The notes under the pieces: model-generated
What the model saw: the letters and a program-made list of their open reading frames with translations, nothing else
What the model was told of the DNA's origin: nothing
Database searches by the model: none
Program-made: the position numbers and the translations under genes
In this document: in pieces, positions 24,365 through 36,384 of the stretch
How the letters are laid out: each line of letters begins with the position of its first letter
Position numbering within the stretch: position 1 is the first letter of the stretch
DNA from: Condylostoma magnum
Taxonomy: Eukaryota > Ciliophora > Heterotrichea > Heterotrichida > Condylostomatidae
DNA: 64,000 bases
Reading direction: 5' to 3'
Assembly (NCBI GenBank): GCA_920105805.1
Contig: CAKKTI010000004.1
Coordinates: forward strand, 1-64,000

Positions 24365-25870
24365 TTAACTTTCTTGGTTCTTGACAAAACTTCTAACAAT
24401 TGATTTTCTGTGTGGAGTCTGTAAATCTACTAAAAAGGTCATCAACACTCCTACGATAGAAGCAGCGAGGGGAACTCCTACCACGCAGATTCTGATATAA
24501 AGACTGTCTCCTAAATCACCAGCATTCTGATTAAAACTTACAGTTATTATAAATAAAGCTATTCCACTGCTAGCTTTGTCGAAAAAGCTGATGAATCCCC
24601 ATACAAATCCCCCACTTGTTCCGTACATTTTTAAGAAATCTGCAATGAATCCGACAGCATTACTTAGTTCCAGTGAGAATCCTATTCCTAGCATTACAGC
24701 AATCACAACAGTTACATATTAGTACTCGTGATTTAGAACAAGCATTGGAATGCATCCCAATGCCACAAACATTACTCCCAATCCATACTGCGTCCTTCTA
24801 CTCAAGTAATTACTAAGCCAAGACATTCTTAAACTAACAACCACACTAGTTATATACATAATCAAAGGAATCAGAGAAATCTACCAGGGTGTCTTTTTAT
24901 TCGCTTCGGAAGGTGAAGAAACTCCTCCCATATGCAAAACTGTTGTTAAATAAAATGGCAAAGTTGAAGTCATTACATTGTTGGATAATCTAGCTAGCAT
25001 ATACACTCCGCCCACAGGGTACAATCCCTTATTTTTTATCCACTCTTACCAGGTAATATCTCTCAACTCATATTCATTTTACTAGTATTCCGGAATCTCA
25101 ATAACATCTATATCACCTTCCTCGTTTTCTTCATCCTAAGTAGGGGGCCTAGAAGGGTTTGATTGCATTGACTTAAAACTTTCTATAGCTGTTTCAGTTA
25201 AATATCTCTCCTTTATAGTAAGAATAAATATCAAATTGATAGTTAGCCCTATAGCTAATACTAATAGCGATAATATAACAAATTATTCCTTAGGATCATC
25301 AATTGTTGCAAATAGTAATAAAGCAATTGCTAAAACTGCAACATTACTTATATAAGTAAAACCTGTTCGTAAACTTATTAGCTTATTTCTTCTAGATTTA
25401 ACAGGAGTCAGCGAGGGAATCATTGACATATGCGCTATCTACACACTGGCCCATCCTACATTAAAGAGTGCTCCAAAGAGACTGTACCAGAAGATTTCAA
25501 AGGCATCCGAGGAGGACCCAGACATAGCTTCACAAGGAAAGCAAGTTTCCCATACAAAGAAAAAGGAAATTGGAACCAGACAAGTTCCAAAAATATACCA
25601 AGGCATCCTTTTTCCCAGTCTTGTGTCGAATCTGTCTGAGTAAATTCCCACTAAAGGAGTAGCAAGGCCGTCAGCTATCTAGCCACAAAGCATTACGGAA
25701 CCAGCAGCAGCACTTGACACATTTTAGACATCAGCTAGGAAGTATAAAAGAAAGTTAAACCAACAAGCTGCACAAAGATCATTAAGCACGTGCCCTACAC
25801 CGTATACATGAATCGTGAACTAAGATAAGCCGTCTTATTTGAGTTGAGGGAATAGCTACTAGGATGCCAT
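24365..25870 (-). CDS. Major facilitator transporter, MFSD12-like
   Basis: 501 aa with about 12 hydrophobic helices. The N-terminus (YGVGHVLNDLCAACWFN, then QIADGLATPLVGIYSDRFD) matches the MFSD12/GPH-type transporters, including the loop 2-3 motif GIYSDRFDTRLGKRMPW. Animal MFSD12 imports cysteine into lysosomes and melanosomes; substrate here is inferred only from family. A cytoplasmic acidic loop lies between helices 6 and 7. It ends TAA TGA at 24367-24362, facing the 139-aa gene. Confidence 0.82.
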
Positions 25871-25961
25871 TTATTCAACAAAAGTATACTGAAAATTTTA
25901 GAAGTGGATACGATATGTTAGTAGATGGTTGCTATAAAAGAGATTTATTAATAAGTTTTCA

Positions 25962-26885
25962 CTAGCAAGCAGCGCTCGGAATACGTATTCGTGAGCTTGG
26001 TACAATACAGTTCTTCTGCAATCTGTTAGGACTTGGCTTTTATACAGATTTAATCTTCTAGGTTAAAGGCCTTTTCTCCAGAAATTTCTTTATCTCTCTG
26101 AAATTTCTCTCAAAGTTTTTATTATTATTTAAATTTCTCTCTGCTTCTGTGATTTTCTATAGCAATTTTCCTAATTTTTTCTAATTATTAGGTATTCTAT
26201 CCTTACTCTTCGCTTACCTAGAAGCTGTTCTTTGAATTGACTCATCATTTATGTACATTGAAGCTACTTCACAATGTAAATTTTACAATCTGATACGTGA
26301 GGTGTGTTTACGCCAATGATTGCTAGCTAGTGCAGAGCATGAAATCTTCATTGGCATTACAAAATTGCAAAAACTAGACTTCTTTTAAGGCTGAGCAATT
26401 TCATGCTATGAAAAATTTTGCTTATAATGCTCGATGAACTTTTACTAAATTTCAGAAAGACTGCTGAGGTCTCTTATTTGTCTTAAATCCATGTAGTAAT
26501 TATTCTCAGATTTCTATTATCTGTTTTCATTAGGAGTTTAGCATCTTCTATACGAGCCTAATGCATACCGCATTGGCATAGTTATCAACTGCTCTGCAGT
26601 GTTTTACTATCTCTAGGTTTTCCTTACACTTTTATACTAACTAGATTAACGTTAGCTTTGATTAGTAACTGTTTGTTGCTCGTCTTATGTAATATCTTCT
26701 GTTAATGAGCTTTTATGGTTCTTTACAATTGGAGCTATCTTACTTAATTAAATCTAAGGCTCATCTTTGAGGCTCAAAGTGTTATTTTTGATCCTTTTCA
26801 ACGGAGAAATCGGCTTTAAAGGCTAAGCTTTTCTTCTCCCTATAGCAACGTCAGTTTAGAATGTCTTTGGGCTCTTTTTACTCAT
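25962..26885 (-). CDS. Uncharacterised basic protein (307 aa)
   Basis: 307 aa, starting MSKKSPKTFQTDVAIG. It is basic and Ser/Gln-rich for the first 110 residues, then helical patches (YMDLRQIRDLSSLSEI; ITEAERNLNNNKNFERNF) and a basic C-terminus ending TAG TGA. No motif recognised. It starts 13 nt after the dynamitin stop in the same direction, the tightest tandem pair in this cluster, and its stop is 91 nt upstream of the MFSD12-like start. Confidence 0.55.
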
Positions 26886-26898
26886 AGTAATAAAATGT

Positions 26899-27885
26899 TT
26901 AACAGATGTTTAAGAAGTCTAATTATTAATCTACTAAACTATTCTTTAAATTTTCTAATGAAATAACAAAGCTCTTCTCTAGTTATTAGGATGCATTTTC
27001 AGCTGAGCTTAGTAATTATAGAACACTATTAACAGAATTTTCTAGCTTAGAAAGTCTCTTCCCAAGGTTTTTCAAATGTTTGTAATTTGGTTCTGCAACT
27101 CTTAGTCTTTGTAAAATGTTGTAAATGTAATCTACTGTTTTATAACTTGGGGAGAGATCATTATATATAGAGCCCACTTTTTCTATAAAGGCTTCATCTA
27201 CTTAAACTTAACTCTTTTACTACTCATGCACCTGGTCTAATTAGTAGCCGAGCGTTTTAGCATCGTTTTCTAGTTTTTGTAGATAAGAATTGTTGAGTAA
27301 TTTTGTTCTGAATACTAAGTCCGAGATATTTTAGTTAATTGACTTATTTTCCTATCAGTTGTTGATTTTAGTCTCTAGTAGTCTTACTTTGTTCTCTAGT
27401 TGTTTCAGTTTATACTTCTTATGGTCTTAAGTTATATTGATATTAAAAGTAAGGCTTCCTCCTTCCTTATTTTAATTCTACAATTAAATCTCAGGAAGTG
27501 CATTTACTCCGGACTTTTTCTTTATTTCTACTTCAAACAGCTTTTACTCTATCAAATTAATCTTACCTTGCAAACTTTCTAACTACTCCTAGTCCATTTC
27601 TCCATTTTGCCCTTATTTATCGATCAGTAATTACAGATTTTCCTTTATTTAATTCAATCTTTCCGCTTTAGGTTAGAACGATCTTTTCTGTTAACTATAT
27701 CCTTCTTTCCTTATCTATGAAGTTAAATCACTAAAATAAGACTACTTTTCCTCAAATGTGAGTTCATTAGGTCTAGTCTCTAGCCCCATTACATTATTGG
27801 CCTCCCTTATTTCTTACTCTGCGTTGATTTAATCAATAGTTTTTATAGGATCAGGCGACTCAAACACTAGAACTCTTTCCTCCAT
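26899..27885 (-). CDS. DCTN2: Dynactin subunit 2 (dynamitin)
   Basis: 328 aa. Dynamitin forms the shoulder of dynactin, which couples dynein to cargo. The N-terminus MEERVLVFESPDP corresponds to the conserved acidic start motif of the family. Coiled coils follow, and the C-terminal 150 residues match the dynamitin pattern (AFIEKVGSIYNDLSP, DYIYNILQRLRV, then a long Q/L/S helix with SVLQLLSSAENASQQLE). Slightly shorter than the roughly 400-aa animal protein. Its ATG is only 10 nt from the ATG of the divergent Arf-like gene. Confidence 0.75.
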
Positions 27886-27895
27886 ATAATTTATT
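27886..27895. promoter_or_regulatory. 10-nt spacer between divergent start codons
   Basis: The dynamitin ATG and the Arf-like ATG face away from each other across ten A/T bases. Both starts are supported by conserved N-terminal motifs. Any promoter must therefore lie in this spacer or inside the opposite coding region, and at least one 5' UTR must be near zero or overlap the other gene. Confidence 0.5.
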
Positions 27896-28423
27896 ATGGG
27901 AATATGTAAATCTAGATAAAAAATTCCTTAGATATTAGTACTGGGCCCGCAAGGCTCTGGGAAAACTACTTTAGTATATGGGGACCGATATGATGCATTT
28001 GAACCTACAACCTCCTTTAATTATGAGGAAATACAGTTGAGAGGATATTTAAAAGTGGGTATGTGAGATGTATCAGGAAAGAAAACTTTAAGGTCACTGT
28101 GGCCCTCGTTTTATAAAAGTATTCCTTTTGATGGAATCATTTTTGTAGTTTCTGCCGAGAGGGAAGAATTCTTCTAAGACGCGAAAAGAGACTTACATGT
28201 TTTAGTTAATGAGGAAGAGCTGAGGGACTGTATATTTCTTGTTATTTTTAATATTACAACTGATAAGAATTTTGAGTTGAGTGATTTAAAGGGAAGACTT
28301 GATATTGAGTAAATTCATAGTTCAGTTAAGTATGAAAGCTTCATTGTAGATTTAATGACTGATGACGGGTAGTTTGATGAAGCTATGAAGTGGTTATCAG
28401 AATCTATTATTGAAAGATTGTGA
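27896..28423 (+). CDS. Divergent Arf-family small GTPase
   Basis: 175 aa. The start MGIC gives a myristoylation-type Gly2. The P-loop is GPQGSGKTT at about residue 20. The switch II motif is WDVSGKKT (Trp coded by TGA), where canonical Arf/Arl has WDxGGQ, so the catalytic Gln is Lys and one Gly is Ser. The G4 motif is weak (FNITTDK in place of NKxD). The fold is Arf/Arl or SRbeta-like, but nucleotide hydrolysis is probably altered. The stop is TGA 28421-28423, with TAG two codons further on. Confidence 0.75.
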
Positions 28424-28444
28424 TATTAGTTAGTTATTATAAAA

Positions 28445-29848
28445 ATGAATTCAACGGAAATTGGGGAAGTAATCAACCAGCTGTAAAGAAATACATTAGA
28501 TTGTTCTGCTTTGTAAAGATTTCTATCAAATCTCTAAAAGGATGCTGAAGGCTTAAAATAAGTTAAAAAGATCTGCAAGTAGTTAAAAGCATAGGGGAAA
28601 TCTTGCATAGAGTAATTCATATAAGAATTTATAAATGAATAGCAAATAGAGGCTGAACATATTCCTTATTTTGATGAAATAGTGAAATCTGAATACTAAG
28701 CAAGAGAAATAGTTTAGAAAGTTGAATAAACGGAACTTTTAAGGATAAACTTAAAATCCTTTGGAGAAATTTCGTGGTAAATTCTTTGGTTAAACACAGA
28801 TTCAAAGGACTTTGTTGAATCTGTTTATCAATGAATAGCTTAGGCATTTTAAAAAAATCATTATAGAGCAATGGAAAAGGCCTTAGAATTTATAAGATAT
28901 CAAAATAGACAACTTGAACTTAATACTAACAAGTTTTCAAAACAATAAAATCCATAAGTAGATTTAGCTGATAGAATAATAGGATAACATCATGGCGAAG
29001 TAATTTCAATCAGTATTTCCCATAATGATTCGTTTGTTATTTCGGGGGGTGAGGATAGCTAGATACTACAATGAGATATATAAGGCTTATAGGACGTTAG
29101 AACAATAGGATATCATGAGCCTAAATCTCTTATACTATCAATCACTATTTCAAAAAATGATTAGGTAGTAGTATCAGGAGGAACAGATAAATAAGTAAAA
29201 CTATGAGATTTAACTGATTCTTCTTAAAGTAGAACTATTGGATAACATGATGGTCAAGTAAGGGAAGTCGATATTTCTGTAGACGGGTAAACTGTTGTAT
29301 CTGTAGGGGATGATTAATAGGTGAAACTATGAAACCTACAGGATGCTAACAGAAATAAGACAATTGGATTTCATAATGATATAATATACACTGTAAAGAT
29401 TTCAAGTAGATAAAATTTTGTTGCTTCAGGTGGAAAATGCCAAGTAACTTTTTGGGATCTTTAAAATCCTTCTATTTCAAAAACTGCTTGAAGGGATCTT
29501 AAAGCGGTAGATAACTTATTTATTACAGAGGATGAAAAATATATAATTATTCATGCGGCTTTTATTTGAATTTATGATATAGAAAACAAATAGAATTTAA
29601 GAAAATTTTACTTAAACGATACTATAATGTTCATAGATCGGTTATAAAATCAATAATGACTATTAGCTATAGAATATGGTAACAGTATTCATTGGTTAAA
29701 TACTCAAAATAATGAAGTGATAAATGAAGCACCAGGATAGAGCTAAACAATCAATGCAATAAAAGTATCTAAAAGTGGTCTTTTTATGGTTTTTGTAGAA
29801 TCAAATAAAATTAAACTTAGAAGTAATAAACGACTAAAGTTTGAGTAG
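28445..29848 (+). CDS. WD40-repeat protein
   Basis: 467 aa. About 180 N-terminal helical residues precede at least five WD40 repeats from residue 185 onward, with GH-type starts (IGQHHGEV, IGYHEP, IGQHDGQV, IGFHND) and WD ends. In three successive repeats the conserved Trp is TGA (29072, 29204, 29330), followed by D or N and a hydrophobic residue; in a fourth it is TGG. This gives direct internal proof that TGA is Trp. The stop is TAG TAA at 29846-29851. Partner unknown. Confidence 0.85.
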
Positions 29849-30041
29849 TAACAGTTTTTTATAATATTTATAATAATGTTATCAACCTATAATTTCTATA
29901 TAATCATTTACTTAATAGAAGCTTATTCACTTTATTATATAATCTAATTATTTCAACTCTTATCTGATGATGAAAAACAAGTAAATAATGTCATAATTAA
30001 ATAAGCCATGCAACATATGATAATCTGATGTTTATTTATCA
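29849..30041. other. AT-rich stretch after the WD40 gene
   Basis: About 190 nt of low-complexity A/T DNA between the WD40 stop and the stop of a small minus-strand ORF. I see nothing in it beyond probable 3' ends. Confidence 0.4.
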
Positions 30042-30254
30042 TTATACATGCAGAAAGATACATTGCTTCTTTTAATTTCTACTAATAAAATCATATAAGT
30101 TTTATTTATCTATTTTTAGCTATTTCACTCCTTATTGTCTCTATCCTTTATCATTTATATTCTCAGTGATATTAAATGATGACAGTGTATAAGATGAGCC
30201 TGAATTATTATCATTCACAATAGCTTTTATCATAAACTATTCTAATTGATGCAT
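30042..30254 (-). CDS. Small uncharacterised ORF (70 aa)
   Basis: 70 aa, starting MHQLEQFMIKAIVND. The middle is D/N/S/G-rich (NDNNSGSSYTLSS), unlike what random AT-rich DNA gives, and it ends in three consecutive in-frame stop-type codons, TAA TGA TAA. No family recognised. It could be the last exon or tandem neighbour of the minus-strand frame described at 30263-30526. Confidence 0.4.
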
Positions 30255-30262
30255 TATAGTAG

Positions 30263-30526
30263 TATTACTTAATAGCCTAAGAATCAAGCTTATTGAAATT
30301 ACCAAAATCATAAACCTTTAAAACTAAGCTAATTTAAGTAATATTAGCATACAATAGGAGTGATTCATACACACTAAAAGCCTAATACAATTATTCCTAT
30401 AACAAAATTTCCCTATATGCCCCAATATTATCCAAAATTCTAATTATATCCTCAAAGATTTACAGTATCCCACTAACACCCTATCCAATTCTCACAATCC
30501 TACAACTCAATTCCAATAATTTATAA
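30263..30526 (-). other. Coding-like minus-strand frame without a clear start
   Basis: On the minus strand this interval has a frame with about 30 percent G-starting codons and helical, charged composition (contains LLELSCRIVRIGQG and FEDIIRILDN). It ends in TAG or TAA shortly before the ATG of the 70-aa ORF. No in-frame ATG is found at its upstream end, and the reading runs into the antisense of the next plus-strand gene. It may be a real gene whose first exon is hidden by short introns. Confidence 0.3.
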
Positions 30527-33500
30527 ATGTCATCTGGCTCTGGTAGATAATCCTGGTTTTCCGGTATGTTTGGCTTTGGTGGGGGAAGCCAACCAGAAAA
30601 TTAACAATCAGTGCCATGGGAAATAATAGAAAAACTCCAAGATACCAATCGCAGTCTCACAATGAAATCATAAGAAACAGCATATTAAGTTCGCTCCCTA
30701 TAAGGCAGTAATGCCTTACTTCTAGGAAAGCTGAAAAAACTTGGCAGACTGAACGAGGTGGCTGTACACTTAGACGAGGATGTGCAGGAGCTCATGGAAT
30801 ACAGTGAAAGGCTAGAAGCTTTAAAGGGTGAATTAAAAATTCTTCGGAAATATGAAGGAAATGATATAGACTATAAAGGCCTTGAATACTTTGTTAATAT
30901 TGTGCTAGCTAAATCTCAGCTCTTCTTTACTAATTTTATCGGTCCACTATAAGTATAACATTAAAATCTGAAAGATGCAGGGGACTGTCCTGACAAATTG
31001 ATGATTTTAAGTGAGCTTGAAGACCAGAAATACGATTATTTCAGGAATAATCAGCTTAAGGGAGAAGTTTTCAATAAGTTTTATGAATTAGTGCTAACAT
31101 CTGAGTCTACTCTTATAACTCTTGCTGGGAAATTTGATATTTAAACGGCCTTGAGAGACGGAATTTGCTAAGAGTTGACTTAAAGGGTCTAGTGGGAGTA
31201 AACTGGTAAATATTTAGATGAGATGCACTAATTTACTACTAGGCTAATTAATTATGAGATGATGAAACGAGAAATAATCAAAATGACTTAGAATTCACCT
31301 GAATAATGGGAAATTGACTAAATGATTGGAATGGTAGATGGTATTGTAAGACAGGTTAGTAATGAATTAGAGGATAATCCTGATATGACTAATTATCAAA
31401 GCAATTTTACATAATTAAGAGTTGGAAATTAAGATGAAAAGCTGTAATTAGTTTAAATGTAGGTAGATTTGATTAAAGCTGCTATTGATAACTAAAACAA
31501 AAGAATAAAAGATGCAGCTAATACTTAAAACTTATCTGATATAAGACTTGTTGAAGTATTTAATGTAATTAGTGAAAATTCCCATAAAATAGCAGATTTT
31601 ATAGAGAGATTTTATAAGTTTACTGGAAATAGTTCCCCCTAATTAGTAAAATAACTTGATTCAGCTACTGAAATTGATCATTTGATACAATATAACAAAT
31701 AATTCATAGAAAAGGGAACAAAAGTACTTGAAAAAGTAGAAAAAATAAAAATTCCACTACTAAAAGCAGTTCAAGTGATTAATACTTTAGATAAAGTAAA
31801 TAACAGTGTCAACAAAATATTCAATAAAGTAATATATAAAAACGATGAGCTCTAACCCTAGGTTGATTAATTAAACCAATTAGTTGTAAATTTGCATAGT
31901 TATTACTACCAAAACTCTGAAAATCTATCTTAAACGGAGCAGTAAGAAACAGTAGCATAGATTCTAGAACAACTCAATAACATAAATAGCCTTAATTCTG
32001 AGCTAATGACTGTAATTCTACCCTACATTCCCAGCATAAGCCCAGATCCAGTTGAACTGCTAAGAATAGCACTGGCCTCCAGTGAAGAAACTCTACATTT
32101 AGCTTTAAGTTTACTAAGTGAAGAAAACCAATAATACTGGAAAAGGTTTGAAGATTTAGCTAACAAAAGAGTGCATATTAATCACTTATTAGACGAGTAT
32201 ATAAATGGAGATGATTTAAAGCATAACTGGGATAATTACGAGAAAGCTTTAAGACGGTCATTCGAGCTCATCGATTTAAGTGAAAAGTTTAAGTAAGAAT
32301 TGCTTATGGCTAAAAGTTCTCCTAGTGGGGAACATTTCGAAGAAATGGTTTAAATTATGCTTAAATACATCAACTTCGGGGAAAGTTAAAATTTAAAGTA
32401 AGTTGACTGGTTTAAAAATGAAGTTTTAGGTAAAATTCATAATGATAAGAAAGATATTAACTCTATAAATCATGCTTGGGGAGAAATTTTAAGGTATTTT
32501 ATGAAACTGAAAGAGTAAACTCCTCTAAACCACCCTGATACAATGAAAAAAATACAGTAAATGTGTAATGATATATTAGATAACACTTAAAACTAGATGA
32601 AGAAGTGGGAAAAGAACAAGAGATTGTAGTCTTTCTACAAAATGAACAGAGAGTAAGATAAAATACTGAATTTATTGCAATTTATAGAGGCTCATATAGA
32701 AAAACCTAAGGATGAGGAGCCTGAAGAGATAATATAAGTTTAACATCATAAGAAAGGTGGAGCTTTGCAGAAAAGACCAAATCGTTAAGCAATTAGATCT
32801 GGAAGACCTACTAAAACCTAAGAAGTAGAACCAGCTGAGGAATAAGGAAAAGTACTAGATCAAGCTCAAAAAGAGTAATTAAGCAAAATACCTGAATTAG
32901 AGTCATAAATTGATTAACTGTAAAGATAATTAAGGGAAGCTTAAGAATAAGCAGATTCGAATAAAACAAGTAAAGTTGATATGATTAAACTATGGCAAGA
33001 TCTGGATAATACTAATAAATAAAATGACTTACTAAAAAAACAGGTATAAGAGCTATAGTCAACCAGTACAAACAGTAGGAAAAATAAGTAAATGGCTGAT
33101 AAAATGCAAAAGTAAAACAAAGAGTTATAAGCGAGTCTTAAATAACATTAAGAAGAATTGACAAGACTATCAGATATAGCTTAAGTCAGTACTAGTAATG
33201 ATCCAGCTGCCAATAAAGCATAAGAATTCCTGAAATTAGCAAAAAATCATTTATTGATAAAACAAAAGGCCTTTGATAAGTTGAAAACAACTAATTTTCC
33301 TGATTTGATTAGCCCAAGATTTTCATTAGGGTCTCCTATAAATCGATTCAGAAATGGATCATTACTAGGATCTCCCAGAGGAATTCAATTATCCCCAGAC
33401 GTCAACTTTGATGCAGATCCCAGCTCAGCATACGAAATAGCTGATCTAGCCGGAAGAATTTCATTTGAATAGAATCCATTACAGTAATTATCATTCGAGT

Positions 33501-34732
33501 TGAGTGGAGATGATATTAATTTATAAGAAAAAGACCTGTATGAATTATTAGAAGAGTTCATGGATGCTAAATATGAAGATGACTTATAAAAGATTGAAAA
33601 CTAACAGAAAGCATCTTCTATGCCAGAGTTCTTACTTAAATTTTTATAAGCAAAATATGATTATAACGAAGGATTGAAGTAACTTGGGTAGGTTATGTCT
33701 ATTTTACAGTCTCTTTATCAAAAGAATAGGCCCTATGCTATATTTTACGTTAGAATACTGTAAATTTTGCATCCTTCTCCAGTGTCTTTGGTATGTTCAA
33801 TCTATCTTACTAAGATGAGGAAATAATTTCACAATTTTATTATAAAAGATCAGTAAGAATGCTTTGATAAGGGAGGACTAGCTTATCCTAGCGATATAAT
33901 TAATCTAATCAAGAAAATATTTGATAAAGACAGGAAAAGTGGAGTTTTAGCTTTACATTTTCTAAAACCTGAATAAATGTCTTCCTCTGAGTATGGGGCT
34001 TATTTGGTGTACAATGAGTTAAAAAATAAGCAAATTTTACCCGCTGACATGTTTTAACAAATAGCCCATGATGATGAAATAGAAAAAGATGAATTTTTGT
34101 ATTCTTTAAGATAAAAACTAGATTTCTGGCTACCTGAGGAACGTTTGAGATGCTTTATTGACGATATCTCTTCTAACTAATATGTACAAAAATAAGACTT
34201 TACTAGTGGTATAAGCTCTGCTCAAATTTTCGATAAAAACCAGCAGTTTCTTATAACAAAATGTAGATTTTTATTAGCATTGGTCGAAGTTTTCCATGCT
34301 AGAAAGGTAAGGGATGCATAAACTCTTAATCAATTATACCAACAACACGGTCCTCCTCTCCTATTTGAGTAATTCAAATAGATTTTATAAGAGCTGGATC
34401 CAACTATTCAACCAAAAGCGGTTGAAAATTATTATAACTAGGCTATTGAGTTAAGTGGGCAGACAACTGATGGAATTACTTGTCATGCTTTTTGTGCTAT
34501 CATATTAAGATATGCTATTGGAGGTATGGGACTAGGAGTGTTCAATATAGAGAATTATTCACCTGTTATAATCGAAGAAACGTTAGGAACAACAAAAGGA
34601 GATGATGATGTTACTATGAATAACATGATGTCAAGAAATTTAGTAGAAATGGGAAATAAGGCTGTTTGTTCTGAAGTAGTTACTACTATTATGACTACTA
34701 AAAGATTGGTAAGGAGGAGGAGAGTTAGATAG
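30527..34732 (+). CDS. Very long helical/coiled-coil protein (1401 aa)
   Basis: 1401 aa in one unbroken frame. The N-terminus is Gly/Phe/Ser-rich (SWFSGMFGFGGG), followed by about 700 residues of mainly helical sequence, then a Lys/Gln-rich low-complexity hinge (about 740-900) with coiled coil. Next come SP-rich segments (SPRFSLGSP, LLGSPRG near 930) and a C-terminal domain of about 430 residues. Two acidic loops around 1180-1210 look EF-hand-like but do not fit the consensus well. The last residues are RRRRVR before TAG. The same frame could run on to a TAA at 34853. I do not recognise the family; a cytoskeletal or trafficking scaffold is possible. Confidence 0.72.
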
Positions 34733-34871
34733 GATAATTAGAATTAAAATTGGGAAATAAAGACTATTAAAAATACGGTATATTTAACCTTCTTTGAAAA
34801 TCTAAGGTGTACATAGCTAAAGCTGGTACAAGTTTTAATCATACATATAATATAACTAATAAAACCGTATG

Positions 34872-35045
34872 TTAATCAAAGGCAATCTAATTATACTAAT
34901 CTATTGACCAGTTCTCTTTATCCTTTTTCTTTAGTTTACGCTTTGGCATCTGAGCTAAGTGCCTGTTTTTGTAAAAGATTAAAGCGAGTATTGCTCCTAC
35001 AATAAAAAGGACAATCAGCACTAACTAAGTCCCAATAGAAACCAT
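34872..35045 (-). CDS. 57-aa single-pass membrane protein
   Basis: 57 aa: a short N-terminus, one strong hydrophobic helix (LVLIVLFIVGAILALIF, residues 8-24), then a highly basic cytosolic stretch (KRKLKKKDK) and a polar end. The shape is that of a small integral membrane protein, N-out and C-in by the positive-inside rule. It faces the 3' end of the 1401-aa gene and is divergent from the coiled-coil gene at 35165. Confidence 0.6.
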
Positions 35046-35164
35046 TTTATTAATTATCCAACTTAATACTTATTTCCTGTATATAGTCTTGTAATACTGT
35101 AAATAATTAAGCTACTATTTCTAATATAATCTGTAAAATTTAAAGTTCCTGTAAGGTAATATAA

Positions 35165-36379
35165 ATGTCATAATAGCATAAGTCTGAAAATGCCAGACTT
35201 GAGCAATCTTTAGAGCTATTCATTCGGAAGGAAGAACATGAGATAAAGAAAGGTCAAATACTAGATTAACAACTAAATGAATATAGACGAAAATATAACT
35301 AATCAAAACTATAAAAAAGAAAAGAACTTAAACGTTAGCAAGCAACGATAAAGGGATTAACACTGAAAATAGCCAACCAGCATACATAATTATCAACTGT
35401 ACTGGATTAGTAATCAAAAATCAGAAGCTAAATAAATGTCTTAAGAAAAGAGAAAAATAGAGGAAAATAGTTCAAGTAAAAAACTGGGAAGTAACTAAAT
35501 AGATTATAATCTTAAATAATTTTTGCATACTAGAAGAAAACTAATATTTAAAGAAATAATAGTCTATTTAATGATAAGATCATCTAATTGAACAGAAAAC
35601 GTGCAATTAGTATAGAAGATTATTAAATGCAAAGCCAGATGTTTGAATCATAGGTATCTTAGATACAAACTCCTAAATTAGTTATGAAAAAGGCAGCACT
35701 AAATACAAATTCAAAGGATATACAGACTAATATAAGCTTACTTAGATTATAGGAAAAGAAAGTATGCAAAGATGTCATCAAGATAAAAAGAGAATTAAAC
35801 AAGTATAGATGTTTAATTCAGAAATTAACGATTGGAAGATAAAAAATGCTATAAACAATTGAATTACAAAGTAATGAGAGTTTAATAAGTGAGTACTAAT
35901 TATTCAATAAGGAATATTTGAAAACATAAATTTATTTAAGTTAGTTGCATAAAAACATAGAATTGAAAGAAATAAAGATAGGGAAAATGCAAGAGAAGCT
36001 TAATAATCACCTCAAATGTTCAAGTTCCCAAAAACAAAAGCTATATAAATAAAAACAAGATAAATCGTAAAAACTTAACATTATTACAACCTAAATAGCT
36101 CAAAACGAGAAGATTTAATCAATAATAGCCTGCTAATTTGACGCTATATAACCTTAACTGCAAGAAATATCGTATATTATTTAAAATACAGGCATAGTAT
36201 CAGTTCTAAACACCAAACTAGAGGAAGACTTACTAGGATATCTTTGCTATATAGAAGATCTTATAGGCTAATACTTTCTACTAAATCCAACCCTTTTCAA
36301 CCACAATCCCCCCAATAAGTTCAATATTAAAATAGAAGTATCTCCTGCAGATATACCAGAGGAAGAAATTAGTTCTTAA
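35165..36379 (+). CDS. Coiled-coil protein (404 aa)
   Basis: 404 aa, starting MSQQHKSENARLEQSL. Several coiled-coil blocks are separated by basic Asn/Gln-rich linkers. The C-terminal 70 residues are ordered and more hydrophobic (LEEDLLGYLCYIEDLIGQYF), ending with TAA TAA. The next coiled-coil gene begins 5 nt after the first stop in another frame, so the two may be co-transcribed or share a promoter region. Confidence 0.68.
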
Positions 36380-36384
36380 TAAAA

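Noticed and set aside
29876-30526. A 216-codon plus-strand frame with membrane-like sequence ending just before ATG 30527
   Set aside because: Few G-starting codons and I/L/Y/Q-rich composition, as expected of non-coding AT-rich DNA read without stops; minus-strand frames here look more coding.
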